Assembly (NCBI GenBank): GCA_009731375.1
Contig: BJOX01000007.1
Location: 1,146,353 to 1,175,894, forward strand
Reading direction: 5' to 3'
Origin: Paulinella micropora
Lineage: Eukaryota; Cercozoa; Imbricatea; Euglyphida
Length of the DNA: 29,542 bases
Part shown: positions 10,033 through 21,793 of the stretch, in pieces
Position numbering within the stretch: position 1 is the first letter of the stretch
How the letters are laid out: each line of letters begins with the position of its first letter
Translations under genes and position numbers: made by a program
The notes under the pieces: generated by a model
What the model was told of the DNA's origin: nothing
The model's input: the letters and a program-made list of their open reading frames with translations, nothing else
Database searches by the model: none

Positions 10033-10166
10033 CATCATCATCATGATAATCATCATAATAATAATGATAATAACAATAACAATATCAACAACAATAACAA
10101 CAACAATAACAATCACAAAATGTCAATAACAATAACAATAGCAATAATAATACGTATCTATCTATA

Positions 10167-10216
<50 letters not shown>

Positions 10217-10269
10217 GATTATTAGTATTAGTATTGTGATTATGTTTATCATTATGATGATGAATATTC

Positions 10270-10310
<41 letters not shown>

Positions 10311-10332
10311 GTTATTAATATTATTATTACTA

Positions 10333-10364
<32 letters not shown>

Positions 10365-10377
10365 GTTAGTATTATCA

Positions 10378-10426
<49 letters not shown>

Positions 10427-10460
10427 TATTATCATTATTATCATTATTATTACTATTATT
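9966..10460. repeat. (AAT)n, (AAC)n and (ATT)n triplets forming an inverted pair
   Basis: AAT repeat (9966-10032) and mixed CAT/AAC triplets run to about 10150, then ATT repeat to 10460 with variants. The AAT and ATT tracts are complementary, so the region can fold back on itself. Confidence 0.92.
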
Positions 10461-10694
10461 GGGACACCGTGATAGCCCAGTGGTCAAGTTCTACCATCTG
10501 GGCCCTGTCGCCAGTTCGATTCCAGTCGGTGCCACCAGTATTTTCATTGAACATACCGGTCCGTCTGGAAGTGTTGGAACTGCCCTTGCGGGGGTGTCAT
10601 TAGAGCCTATCGTCAATTCTTCGTACTCCCCTCACGGGTGAGACGATGGAGGCGCATGTGCAGAAATGCATCAGCCATTGACAGAGAAGCACTA
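10461..10694 (+). mobile_element. tRNA-derived SINE, copy 2, with tRNA-like head
   Basis: Bases 10463-10537 resemble a tRNA. An A box (TAGCCCAGTGG, 10473-10483) and a B box (GTTCGATTCC, 10514-10523) both fit the polymerase III consensus. The ends GACACCG and CGGTGCC pair with one mismatch and are followed by ACCA, the discriminator base plus CCA of a mature tRNA. The D and T stems are degenerate. A body of about 157 bp follows and ends in (ATT)n, typical of SINE retroposition tails. The element is presumably mobilised in trans by a LINE, none of which is seen here. The parent tRNA cannot be named. Confidence 0.88.
10473..10523 (+). promoter_or_regulatory. Internal polymerase III promoter (A and B boxes)
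   Basis: The A box at 10473-10483 and the B box at 10514-10523 are about 30 bases apart, the spacing of a tRNA gene. By sequence both keep their invariant bases. Whether the copy is transcribed is unknown. Confidence 0.75.
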
Positions 10695-10698
10695 TTAC

Positions 10699-10758
<60 letters not shown>

Positions 10759-10817
10759 TGTAATTATTGTCATGATCATCATGATTGTAGATACATAAGA
10801 TAGATATATAGACAGAT

Positions 10818-10848
<31 letters not shown>

Positions 10849-10924
10849 TATAGATAGATAGAGATATATGTAGATGAAAGAAGAGAAACAGATAAGTAGG
10901 TGGATAGACCACATCAAAAGGGTA
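10695..10924. repeat. (ATT)n SINE tail, then GATA-rich repeat
   Basis: ATT repeat to about 10758, a 35-bp mixed segment, then imperfect GATA repeat. Confidence 0.9.
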
Positions 10925-11677
10925 AATAGATAGACAGAAAGGTAGGTAGATAGATAGAGCTAGATAGATGGAAAGAAAGCTTACTAGATAGATAGAAAGG
11001 TAGGTAGATAGATAGAGCTAGATGGATGGAAAGAAAGGTAGGTAGATAGATAGAGCTAGATGGATAGAAAGAAAGGTAACTAGATAGATAGAAAGGTAGG
11101 TAGATAGATAGAGCTAGATAGATAGAAAGAAAACTAACTAGATAGATAGAAAGGTAGGTAGATAGATAAAGATAGATAGATGTAAAGAAAGGTAGGTAGA
11201 TAGATAGAAAGGTAGGTAGATAGATAGAGCTAGATAGATAGAAAGAAAGGTAACTAGATAAATAGAAAGGTAGGTAGATAGATAGAGCTAGATAGATAGA
11301 AAGGTAACTAGATAGATAGAAAGGTAGGTAGATAGATAGATAAAGCTAGATAGATGGAAAAAAAAGTTAACTAGATAGATAGAAAGGTAGGTAGATAGAT
11401 AAAGATAGATAGATAGAAAGAAAGGTTGGTAGATAGATAGAAAGGTAGGTAGATAGATAGAGCTAGATAGATAGAAAGAAAGCTAACTAGATAGATAGAA
11501 AGGTAGGTAGATAGATAGATAAAGCTAGATAGATGGAAAAAAAAGTTAACTAGATAGATAGAAAGGTAGGTAGATAGATAGAGCTAGATAGATAGAAAGG
11601 TAACTAGATAGATAGAAAGGTAGGTAGATAGATAGATAAAGCTAGATAGAATAGAAAGGTAGGTAGATAGATAGAGC

Positions 11678-11700
<23 letters not shown>
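10925..11700 (+). repeat. GATA-derived higher-order repeat, about 58-bp unit
   Basis: A unit made of GAAAGGTAGGTAGATAGATA, GAGCTAGATAGATAG, AAAGAAAG and STAACTAGATAGATA recurs about every 58 bp, near 10937, 10995, 11089, 11148 and onward to about 11690. Some units lack the GTAACTAG block. Variants such as AAAGCTAG instead of GAGCTAG, and TGGAAAAAAAAGTTAAC, recur in alternate units, which indicates still larger duplicated blocks. All blocks derive from GATA by point changes. Confidence 0.9.
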
Positions 11701-11715
<15 letters not shown>

Positions 11716-11717
<2 letters not shown>

Positions 11718-11770
11718 CCTAATGAACGGGTTCAAGGTGAGGGATATGTTTAGATAGATAGATAGAAAGA

Positions 11771-11802
<32 letters not shown>

Positions 11803-11826
11803 CATATATATATTTGTATAGATAGA

Positions 11827-11862
<36 letters not shown>

Positions 11863-11903
11863 GTAGACCTCATGAATGGGTTCAAGGTGAGGAACATGTT
11901 TTC
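11716..11903 (+). repeat. Two-copy core in GATA/TA spacer
   Basis: GACCTMATGAAYGGGTTCAA then GGTGAGG occurs at 11716 and 11867 (period 151), separated by GATA, TA and TACA tracts. Confidence 0.9.
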
Positions 11904-11911
11904 CCTCTAAT

Positions 11912-12379
11912 ATACATACATACATACATACATACATACATACATACACACACACACAAATTATTCGTACGTACATACGTACGTTGTACCTACGTACGTA
12001 CGTACATACATACATACATATACATATATACATACACACATAGATAAATACGTACGTACGTACATACGTACATACATACATACATACATACATACATACA
12101 TACATACAGACACAGACATGCAGACATACAGACATACATGTATGTATGTATGTATGTATGTATGTATGTATGCATGTATGTATGCATGTATGTATGCATG
12201 TATGCATGCACGCATGTATGTATGTATGTATGCATGCATACATACATACATACATGCATACATACATACATATATACATACATACATACATCAATACATA
12301 CATACATACATACATACATACATACATACATACATACATTACATACATACATTACATACATACATTACATACACACATA
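11912..12379. repeat. (TACA)n with TACG blocks, then TATG and TACA
   Basis: TACA repeat with self-complementary TACGTACGTAC blocks (11968-12004 and 12050-12068), reversing to TATG/CATG near 12138 and back to TACA near 12238. Only the alternating orientation is notable. Confidence 0.93.
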
Positions 12380-12466
12380 CATGCAACAACACGCTAGTCG
12401 AATATGCAGTGATGATAACAAAGAAATAGGTAATTAATAATTACATATCCACATACACATATATAT
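12380..12466 (-). repeat. Array N core, inverted copy
   Basis: This 87-bp segment (ATGCAACAACACGCTAGTCG to CCACATACACATATA) is the reverse complement of the core repeated eleven times downstream. A degraded second inverted fragment lies at about 12518-12556 (TTTCCTATATCCACATGCAC). Confidence 0.93.
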
Positions 12467-12756
12467 ACATACGTGCATACATACATACATTACATACATT
12501 ACATACATTACATACTAAAAATTACTTTCCTATATCCACATGCACATATATACATACAAACACATACAAACATATATACGTACATACATACATACATACA
12601 TACATACATACATACATACATACATACATACGTACATGCGTACATACATACATACTTACAAACATACAAACATACGTATGCACGTATTTATGTATGTATG
12701 TATGTACATATATGCATATAGAAAAAAATAATATGTTTGTATGCTTGTATGCATGT

Positions 12757-13600
12757 ATATATGTGTATGTGGATATGTAATGATTAGTTACCTATTTCTT
12801 TGTTATCATCACTGCATAGTCGACTAGCGTGTTGTTGCATGTATGTATGTATGTATGTATATATGTATGTATGTTTGCATGTTTGTGTGTATATATGTAT
12901 GTATGTATGTATATATGTATGTATACATGTATGCATGTATGTGTGTATGTATGTATGTACCTGTATGCATGTAGAAAAAAAAAAAAATGTTTGTATGCTT
13001 GTATGCATGTATATATGTGTGTATGTGGATATGTAATGATTAGTTACCTATTTCTTTGTTATCATCACTGCATAGTCGACTAGCGTGTTGTTGCATGTAT
13101 GTATGCATGTATGTATGCATGTATGTATGTATGTATGTATATAGATGTGTATGTGGATATGTAATGATTAGGTACCTATTTCTTTGTTATCATCACTGTA
13201 TAGTCAACTAGCGTGTTGTTGCATGTATCTATTGTATGTATGCATGTATGTATGCATGCATATATGTATGTATGTATGTATGCATGTATGTATGTATGCA
13301 TGCATGTATATATATGTGTATGTGGATATGCAATTATTAGTTACCTATTTTTTTGTTATCATCTCTACATATTCTACTAACGTGTTGTTCCATGTATGTA
13401 TGTATGTGTATGTATGTATGTATATATGTATGTATGTATGTATGTATATATGTATATATGTATGTATGTACGTGTGTATGCTTGTATGCAGGTATATATG
13501 TGTATATGGATATGTAGTTATTAGTTACCTATTTCTTTGTTATCATCACTGCATAGTGTGTTGTTGCATGTATATATGTATGTATATATATATATGTATG

Positions 13601-13634
<34 letters not shown>

Positions 13635-14583
13635 TGTATGTATGTATGTATGTACCCATATGCATATAAAAAAAATATATATGTTTGTATGCTTGTATGT
13701 ATGTATATATGTATGTATATATGTATGTATGTATGTATATGTGTATGTGGATATGTAATGATTAGTTACCTATTTCTTTGTTATCATCTCTGCATAGTCG
13801 ACTAGCGTGTTGTTGCATGTATGTATGTATGTAATGTATGTATGTATGTATGTATGTATATATGTATGTATGTATGTATGTATGTACGTATGTATGTATG
13901 CATGTATGTATGTATATATATGTGTATGTGGATATGTAATTATTAGTTACCTATTTCTTTGTTATCATCACTGCACATTCTGCTATCGTGTTGTTGCATG
14001 TATATATGTATGTATGTGTGTATGCATGTATGCATGTATGTATGTATGTATGTATGTATGGATATATATGTGTATGTGGATATGTAATGATTAGTTACCT
14101 ATTTCTTTGTTATCATCACTGCATAGTCGACTAGCGTGTTGTTGCATGTATGTATGCATGTATGCATGTATGCATGTATGTATGTATGCATGTATGTATG
14201 TATGTATGTATATAGATGTGTATGTGGATATGTTATGATTAGTTACCTATTTCTTTGTTACCATCACTGCATAGTCGACTAGCGTGTTGTTACACGTATG
14301 TATGTATGTATGCATGTATGTATGTATATATGTATGTATGTATGTATGCATGCATGTATATATATGTGTATGTGGATATGTAGTTATTAGTTACCCATTT
14401 CTTTGTTATCATCACTGCATAGTCAGTGTGTTGTTGCATATATGTATGTATGCATGTTTGCATGTATGTATGTATGTATGCATGTATGCATGTATATATA
14501 TGTGTATGTGGATATGTAATGATTAGGTACCTATTTCTTTGTTATCATCACTGCATAGTCGACTAGCGTGTTGTTGCATGTAT
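12757..14583 (+). repeat. Core/spacer array N, eleven plus-strand cores
   Basis: A core of about 83 bp contains TATGTGGATATGTAATGATT, AGTTACCTATTTCTTTGTTA, TCATCACTGCATAGTCGACT and AGCGTGTTGTTGCATG. The GTGTTGTTG anchors are at 12829, 13085, 13213, 13382, 13559, 13807, 13989, 14136, 14284, 14428 and 14568. Spacers are TATG/CATG repeats. The last four intervals are nearly constant at 140-148 bp. Some copies share an upstream A-run plus GTTTGTATGCTTGTATG (12720, 12973, 13668), showing a larger nested unit. TAGTCGACTA is a palindrome within the core. Confidence 0.95.
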
Positions 14584-14656
14584 ATATGCTGTCTCGATAT
14601 GTAGGATACGAGGGCGCCACTTCCTGCACTGATGCCGATTGCGCCGATGAAGCTAT

Positions 14657-14701
<45 letters not shown>

Positions 14702-14702
14702 G
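14584..14702 (+). repeat. Core O copy 1 then (GA)n
   Basis: The segment AGGATACGAGGGCGCCACTT then CCTGCACTGATGCCGATTGC and GCCGATGAAGC leads into GA repeat and an N gap. A second copy with about six changes is at 15577-15632, also followed by GA repeat. Confidence 0.9.
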
Positions 14703-15025
14703 NNNNNNNNNNNNNNNNNNNNNNNNNNNNNNNNNNNNNNNNNNNNNNNNNNNNNNNNNNNNNNNNNNNNNNNNNNNNNNNNNNNNNNNNNNNNNNNNNN
14801 NNNNNNNNNNNNNNNNNNNNNNNNNNNNNNNNNNNNNNNNNNNNNNNNNNNNNNNNNNNNNNNNNNNNNNNNNNNNNNNNNNNNNNNNNNNNNNNNNNNN
14901 NNNNNNNNNNNNNNNNNNNNNNNNNNNNNNNNNNNNNNNNNNNNNNNNNNNNNNNNNNNNNNNNNNNNNNNNNNNNNNNNNNNNNNNNNNNNNNNNNNNN
15001 NNNNNNNNNNNNNNNNNNNNNNNNN
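14703..15025. other. Assembly gap (323 N)
   Basis: Undetermined sequence inside GA-rich repeat. Confidence 0.98.
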
Positions 15026-15049
15026 GAGAGTGAGACAGTGAGTGAGTGA

Positions 15050-15108
<59 letters not shown>

Positions 15109-15153
15109 AGGTCGGTAGGTAGGAAGGCAGGTTAAAAGATAGAAAGATAGATG

Positions 15154-15184
<31 letters not shown>

Positions 15185-15374
15185 GCATAGATGGATAGAT
15201 AGATAGATATATAGATAGATAGATAGATAGATAGATGGATAGATAGATGGTAAGATAGATAGATAGATAGATAGATAGATGGATAGATAGATGGATATAT
15301 AGACAGATAGATAGATAGACAGACGGATAGATAGAAAGATAGATAGATAGATGGATATATAGATGGTAAGATAA

Positions 15375-15407
<33 letters not shown>

Positions 15408-15576
15408 CAGATAGACAGATAGATAGATGGATAGATAGATGGTAAGATAGATGGTAAGATTAGATAGATAGATAGATAGATAGATAGAGAGATAGATAGA
15501 TAGATAGATATACAGATAGATAGATAGACAGATAGATAGATAGACAGATAGATAGATAGACAGATAGATAGATAGA
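15026..15576. repeat. GA, GT and GATA/GATG repeats
   Basis: TGAG, GT and GA tracts, then imperfect GATA with GATG, GACA and GGTAAGATA variants. AGGAAGGCAGGTTAAAAGAT at 15120 recurs as AGGAAGGCGGGTTTAAAGAT at 15755, so the GA/core O/GATA block has been duplicated. Confidence 0.9.
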
Positions 15577-15632
15577 TAGGATACAAGGGCGCCACTGCCT
15601 GCACTGATCCCGATAGCGCTGATGAAAACTAT

Positions 15633-15663
<31 letters not shown>

Positions 15664-15893
15664 GTGGGGGGGATGGGGGGGGGGGGGGGGAGGAGAGAGA
15701 GAGAGAGATAGATAGATAGATAGAGGGAGAGAGAGAGAGAGAGAGGGTAGGAAGGAAGGCGGGTTTAAAGATAGAAAGATGGATATATAGATGGATAGAT
15801 GGTTAGATAGATAGATAGATAAATATATAGATAGATAGATGGATAGGAACCAGAGAAAGATGGATAGATAAATATTTAAAACTTCAATACATA
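15577..15893 (+). repeat. Core O copy 2, G run, GA and GATA repeats
   Basis: Core O at 15577-15632 is followed by GA repeat, a G-rich stretch (15663-15691) with long G runs, GA repeat again, and GATA variants to about 15870. Confidence 0.88.
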
Positions 15894-16027
15894 CACACAC
15901 ACACATACATACATACACATACATACATACACATACATACATGCACACACACACACATACATACATACACACATACATACATACATACAACGACGACCTT
16001 GCTGAAGGATATAAATCTCTACATAGC
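15894..16027. repeat. CA/TACA repeat and short unique leader
   Basis: CACA and TACA repeats to 15989, then a 38-base unique leader (ACGACGACCTTGCTGAAGG) directly before the minisatellite. Confidence 0.88.
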
Positions 16028-16779
16028 TTCACCATAGCCGCTGTATCCAACGTACATCCCATCACATTAAACTTTCCGGCCTATCGAGAAAAAATAATAA
16101 TAATAATAATTCACCATAGCCGCTGTATCCAACGTACATCCCATCACATTAAACTTTCCGGCCTATCGACAAATAATAATAATAATTCACCATAGCCGCT
16201 GTATCCAATGTACATCCCATCAAATTAAACTTTCCGGCCTATCGACAAATAATAATAATAATAATTCACCATAGCCGCTGTATCCAATGTACATCCCATC
16301 ACATTAAACTTTCCGGCCTAACAACAAATAATAATAATAATTCACCATAGCCGCTGTATCCAATGTACATCCCATCACATTAAACTTTCCGACCTAACGA
16401 AAATAATAATAATTCACCATAGCCGCTGTATCCAATGTACATCCCATCACATTAAACTTTCCGGCCTATCGACAAATAATAATAATAATTCACCATAGCC
16501 GCTGTATCCAATGTACATCCCATCACATTACACTTTCCGGCCCTTCGACAAATAATAATAATAATTCACCATAGCCGCTGTATCCAATGTACATCCCATC
16601 ACATTAAACTTTCCGGCCTAACGACAAAATAATAATAATAATTCACCATAGCCGCTGTATCCCACGTACATCCCATCATATTAAACTTTCCGGCCTATCG
16701 ACAAATAAAAATAATAATTCACCATAGCCGCTGTATCCAATGTACATCCCATCACATTAAACTTTCCGGCCTATCGACA

Positions 16780-16780
<1 letters not shown>
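16028..16780 (+). repeat. Ten-unit 76-bp minisatellite
   Basis: Units begin TTCACCATAGCCGCTGTATC at 16028, 16110, 16186, 16265, 16341, 16413, 16489, 16565, 16642 and 16718 (periods 72-82, mostly 76). Each continues CAATGTACATCCCATCACAT, TAAACTTTCCGGCCTATCGA and CAAATAATAATAA. Units differ by a few substitutions. Most length variation is in the AAT count. The final unit runs into a long AAT tract. Confidence 0.97.
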
Positions 16781-16829
<49 letters not shown>

Positions 16830-16850
16830 TAATAATAATAATAATAATAA

Positions 16851-16905
<55 letters not shown>
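16781..16905. repeat. (AAT)n tract
   Basis: About 40 AAT triplets with a few variants, continuing the AAT end of the last minisatellite unit. Confidence 0.96.
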
Positions 16906-16906
<1 letters not shown>

Positions 16907-16953
16907 GAACTTGGCGGCCTGTGGGAAAACAAACAAATGAATATATAATATAT

Positions 16954-16984
<31 letters not shown>

Positions 16985-17129
16985 GCATACATATATACAA
17001 ATATACACACATACATACATACATATATATAATAGATAATAGATAGATAGATAATAGATAGATAGGATACCAGATAGATAATAGATAGATAGGATACCAG
17101 TAAAGGGATTTCTTGATGGTGGCCTCTGC
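16906..17129. repeat. Short unique pieces with TA, TACA and GATA repeats
   Basis: 16906-16940 is unique (ACTTGGCGGCCTGTGGG). TA/TACA repeat follows to about 17030, then GATA with AGGATACCAG twice (17073 and 17092), then unique sequence. Confidence 0.85.
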
Positions 17130-17398
17130 GCAAAAGCACCATGGGGCGCCAACCTTGCCTCAGTGCATATCTAGCCTATATTAGTACATAATGCGGCTAG
17201 CCACAAATTTGACGTGTTTTGCGGGGCGGGCCGAGCCGAGCCGGCGAGCCCGCAAAAGACGTCAAATTTGGTGCGCCGCATATGTAGTTTTATCGGTAAC
17301 CTGACCACATTTTGTGGAGGTGACCGATATATATATATAGAATATGCAAAAGCACCATGGGGCGCCAACCTAGCCTCAATGCATATCTAGCCTATATA
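17130..17398 (+). repeat. 53-bp direct duplication flanking a foldback copy
   Basis: GCAAAAGCACCATGGGGCGC then CAACCTWGCCTCARTGCATA and TCTAGCCTATAT occurs at 17130-17182 and 17346-17398 (period 216) with two or three mismatches. Between them lie the foldback at 17191-17281 and about 60 bp of unique DNA. It could be a tandem duplication with loss of one foldback, or terminal direct repeats of a small element. Confidence 0.85.
17191..17281. mobile_element. Foldback / MITE-like element, copy 2
   Basis: It starts ATGCGGCTAGCCACAAATTT and ends GCCGCAT. The arms pair with a two-base offset and a few mismatches (TTTGACGTGTTTTGCGGG against CCCGCAAAAGACGTCAAA). The left arm differs from copy 1 (6019) by one base over the first 30. 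The centre is again GC-rich (GGGCCGAGCCGAGCCGG). It is 31 bp shorter than copy 1. Confidence 0.8.
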
Positions 17399-17414
17399 TA
17401 TATATATACATATG

Positions 17415-17447
<33 letters not shown>

Positions 17448-17490
17448 ATGTAACAAAAAATATCGACATGAAGATCAAAAACTTTGGAAA

Positions 17491-18618
<1,128 letters not shown>

Positions 18619-18733
18619 GTTATCTTGGGATGAGCTTTCAATTAATAGTAAAAAAATACATACGTACATACATACATACATACATACATACATACATACA
18701 TACATACATACATGCATACATACATACATACAT

Positions 18734-18769
18734 ATCTTGGCTTCAACATTGCTATCAAAGCTAAATACA

Positions 18770-18803
<34 letters not shown>

Positions 18804-18882
18804 CTTACATACATATATACATACATACATACATACATATCTTTGCTTCAACATTACTATTGAAGCTAAATACATACATACA

Positions 18883-18913
<31 letters not shown>

Positions 18914-18968
18914 CTTGGCTTCAACATTGCTATTGAAGATAAATACATACATACATACATACATTACA

Positions 18969-19020
<52 letters not shown>

Positions 19021-19052
19021 CTTGGCTTCAACATTGCTATATTGAAGATAAA

Positions 19053-19086
<34 letters not shown>

Positions 19087-19345
19087 CATACACATACATA
19101 CATACATAATATACATAATACACATACATAGATACTTACTAGTTCTATTTCGTCCCATGGTCTTCCTGTAATTGTATACAATATACATACATAAATACAT
19201 ACATACATACATACATACATACATAAATACATACATACATACATACATACATACATACATACATACATACACACATACATACATATATACATACATACAC
19301 ATAAATATCTTGCCTTCAACATTACTATTGAAGCTAAATGCATAC
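18734..19345 (+). repeat. Core/spacer array S, five cores
   Basis: The core TATCTTGGCTTCAACATTGC then TATTGAAGMTAAATACATAC has CTTCAACATT at 18741, 18846, 18919, 19026 and 19314. CTTCAA and TTGAAG can form a 6-bp hairpin, which is imperfect in copy 1. Spacers are TACA repeat. Confidence 0.93.
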
Positions 19346-19475
19346 ATGCATACATACATACATACATACATACATACATAATATACATAATATACATACA
19401 TACATACTTACTAGTTCCATTTCGTCCCATGGTCTTCCTGTAATTGTATACAATATACATACATCCATCCATCCA

Positions 19476-19509
<34 letters not shown>

Positions 19510-20100
19510 CATACATGTTATGTATGTATGTTATGTATGTATGTATGTATGCTATGTATGTATGTAGTGTATGTAGTGTATGTATGTATGTAATGTATGT
19601 ATGTATGTATGTATGTAATTAATGTATGCATGTATGTATGTATGTACGTATGTATGTAGTATATGTATGTATGTATGTATGTATGTATTATGTATACTTA
19701 CTAGTTCCATTTCGTCCCATGGTCTTCCTGTAATTGTATGCAATATGAGTAACAAAGGCGCCTACATATTAATCATTCATAGATATATAGACAGAATAGA
19801 TAGAATTTAGGTATGCATAGGTAGGTAGGTAGGTAGGTAGGTAGGTAGGTAGGTAGGTAGATAGGTAGGTAGGTAGATAGGTAGATAGATAGATAGATAG
19901 ATTTCATCGCATGGTCTTCCTGTAATTGTATGCAACATAAGTAACAAAGGCGCCTACACCTTCATTATTGATATATGTATAGATAGAATAGATAGGTATG
20001 CATAGGTATGCATAGATAGAAAAATAGAATAGATAGATATGCATAGGTAGGTAGGTAGGTAGGTAGGTAGGTAGGTAGGTAGGTAGATATATATATATAT

Positions 20101-20142
<42 letters not shown>

Positions 20143-20325
20143 TGATTTGATCGCATGGTCTTCCTGTAATTGTATGTAACATAAGTAACAAAGGCGCCTA
20201 CACCTTCATTATTGATAGATGTATAGATAGAATAGATAGGTATGCATAGGTAGATAGATAAATAGAATAGATAGATATGCATCGGTAGGTAGGTAGGTAG
20301 ATAGGTAGGTAGGTAGGTAGGTAGG

Positions 20326-20375
<50 letters not shown>

Positions 20376-20470
20376 CATAGATAGATAGATAGATAGATAG
20401 ATGTCATCGCATGGTCTTCCTGTAATTGTATGTAACATAAGTAACAAAGGCGCCTACACCTTCATTATTG
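19128..20470 (+). repeat. Core/spacer array T, six cores
   Basis: The shared block CATGGTCTTCCTGTAATTGT starts at 19156, 19428, 19718, 19910, 20154 and 20410. The first three begin ACTTACTAGTTCYATTTCGTC and have TACA/TATG spacers. Copies three to six extend into AGTAACAAAGGCGCCTACA and have GGTA/GATA spacers. The third copy has both features, so it marks the switch between two amplified subunits. The last array S core lies inside the first interval. Confidence 0.94.
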
Positions 20471-20594
20471 ATAGATGTATAGATAGAATAGATAGGTATG
20501 CATAGGTATGTATAGATAGATACATAGAATATATAGATATGCATAGGTAGGTTTGTAGGTAGGTAGGTAGGTAGGTAGGTAGATATATAAATAT

Positions 20595-20625
<31 letters not shown>

Positions 20626-20640
20626 TATATATAGATAGAT

Positions 20641-20686
20641 ATACCTCTGGGGGTAGGTTTTGTAGAAGAAAGGAGCAGTAAGCATA

Positions 20687-20722
<36 letters not shown>

Positions 20723-21022
20723 GTAGGTAGGTAGGTAGGTAGATAGGTAGATAGGTAGATAGATATATAGATAGATCGATAGATATACCTCTGGGGGTAG
20801 GTTTTGTAGAAGACAGTAACAGTAAGCATAATAGATAGATAGATAGATAGATAGATAGAGAGATTGATAGATAGATAGATAGATAGAGAGGTAGATAGAT
20901 AGGTAGGTAGGAAGGTAGATAGGTAGATAGATAGGTAGATAGATAGATAGATAGATATATAGATAGATAGATAGATATACCTCTGGGGGTAGGTTTTGTA
21001 GAAGACAGGAACAGTAAGCATA

Positions 21023-21062
<40 letters not shown>

Positions 21063-21275
21063 GTAGGTAGGTAGGTAGGTAGGAAGGTAGATAGGTAGAT
21101 AGATAGGTAGGTAGGTAGGTAGGAAGGTAGATAGGTAGATAGATAGGTAGGTAGGTAGATAGATAGATAGATAGATAGGTAGATAAGTAGATAGGTAGGA
21201 AGGAAGGTAGGTAGATAGACATATAGATAGATAGACCTCCGGGGGTAATTTTTGTAGAAGGCAGGAACAGTAAGC
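20641..21275 (+). repeat. Core/spacer array U, four cores
   Basis: ATACCTCTGGGGGTAGGTTT then TGTAGAAGACAGKAACAGTA and AGCA occurs at 20641, 20785, 20977 and about 21231 (the last as GACCTCCGGGGGTAATTTTT). Spacers are GATA/GGTA repeats. Confidence 0.93.
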
Positions 21276-21471
21276 AGATGAACACAGAGAACAAGGGGGA
21301 GAAGAAGAGGAAGAAGGGGAGGAGGTGGAGGGGGAGAAGGAGGAGGGGGAGGAGGGGGAGGAGGAGGAGGAGGAAGAGGAGGAGGGAGAAGAAGAAGACA
21401 TTGTTGTTGTTGTTGATGATGATGATGATAATGATTCGAAGGAGAGGGAGGAGGAGGAGGAGGATGCAGTT

Positions 21472-21517
<46 letters not shown>

Positions 21518-21545
21518 CAGTAGTAGTAGTAGCAGTAGATTTGTT
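21276..21545. repeat. Polypurine tract, then TTG, GAT, GGA and GTA triplets
   Basis: About 21293-21399 is purine with a single T (GGA, GAA and long G runs). It is followed by TTG and GAT triplets, a second GGA tract (about 21437-21463) and (GTA)n to about 21540. Confidence 0.92.
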
Positions 21546-21569
21546 TTGATTATTGCCCCAGGTAAATTC

Positions 21570-21724
21570 TCCGACGTTTAATATCTCACCATCATGGGCC
21601 AATACACTATGCAGATAGATATATATAGGTAGGTAGGTAGATAGGTAGGTAGATAGGTAGTAGATAGGTAGTAGATAGGTAGGTAGGTAGATAGATAGAT
21701 AGATAGATAGACAGATAGATAGAC

Positions 21725-21793
<69 letters not shown>

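Noticed and set aside
10463-10537. A functional tRNA gene
   Set aside because: The D and T stems do not pair properly, and a SINE body and ATT tail follow. It is better explained as a SINE head.
15026-15110. GT/GA tract as a promoter or matrix attachment site
   Set aside because: It is simple repeat next to a gap. No transcription unit is nearby and nothing specific supports a regulatory role.
16028-16780. CRISPR-like array of direct repeats
   Set aside because: Repeats are about 60 bp and the gaps are short AAT tracts rather than unique spacers of constant length. The context is eukaryotic and no cas-type gene is present. The same applies to the other core arrays.
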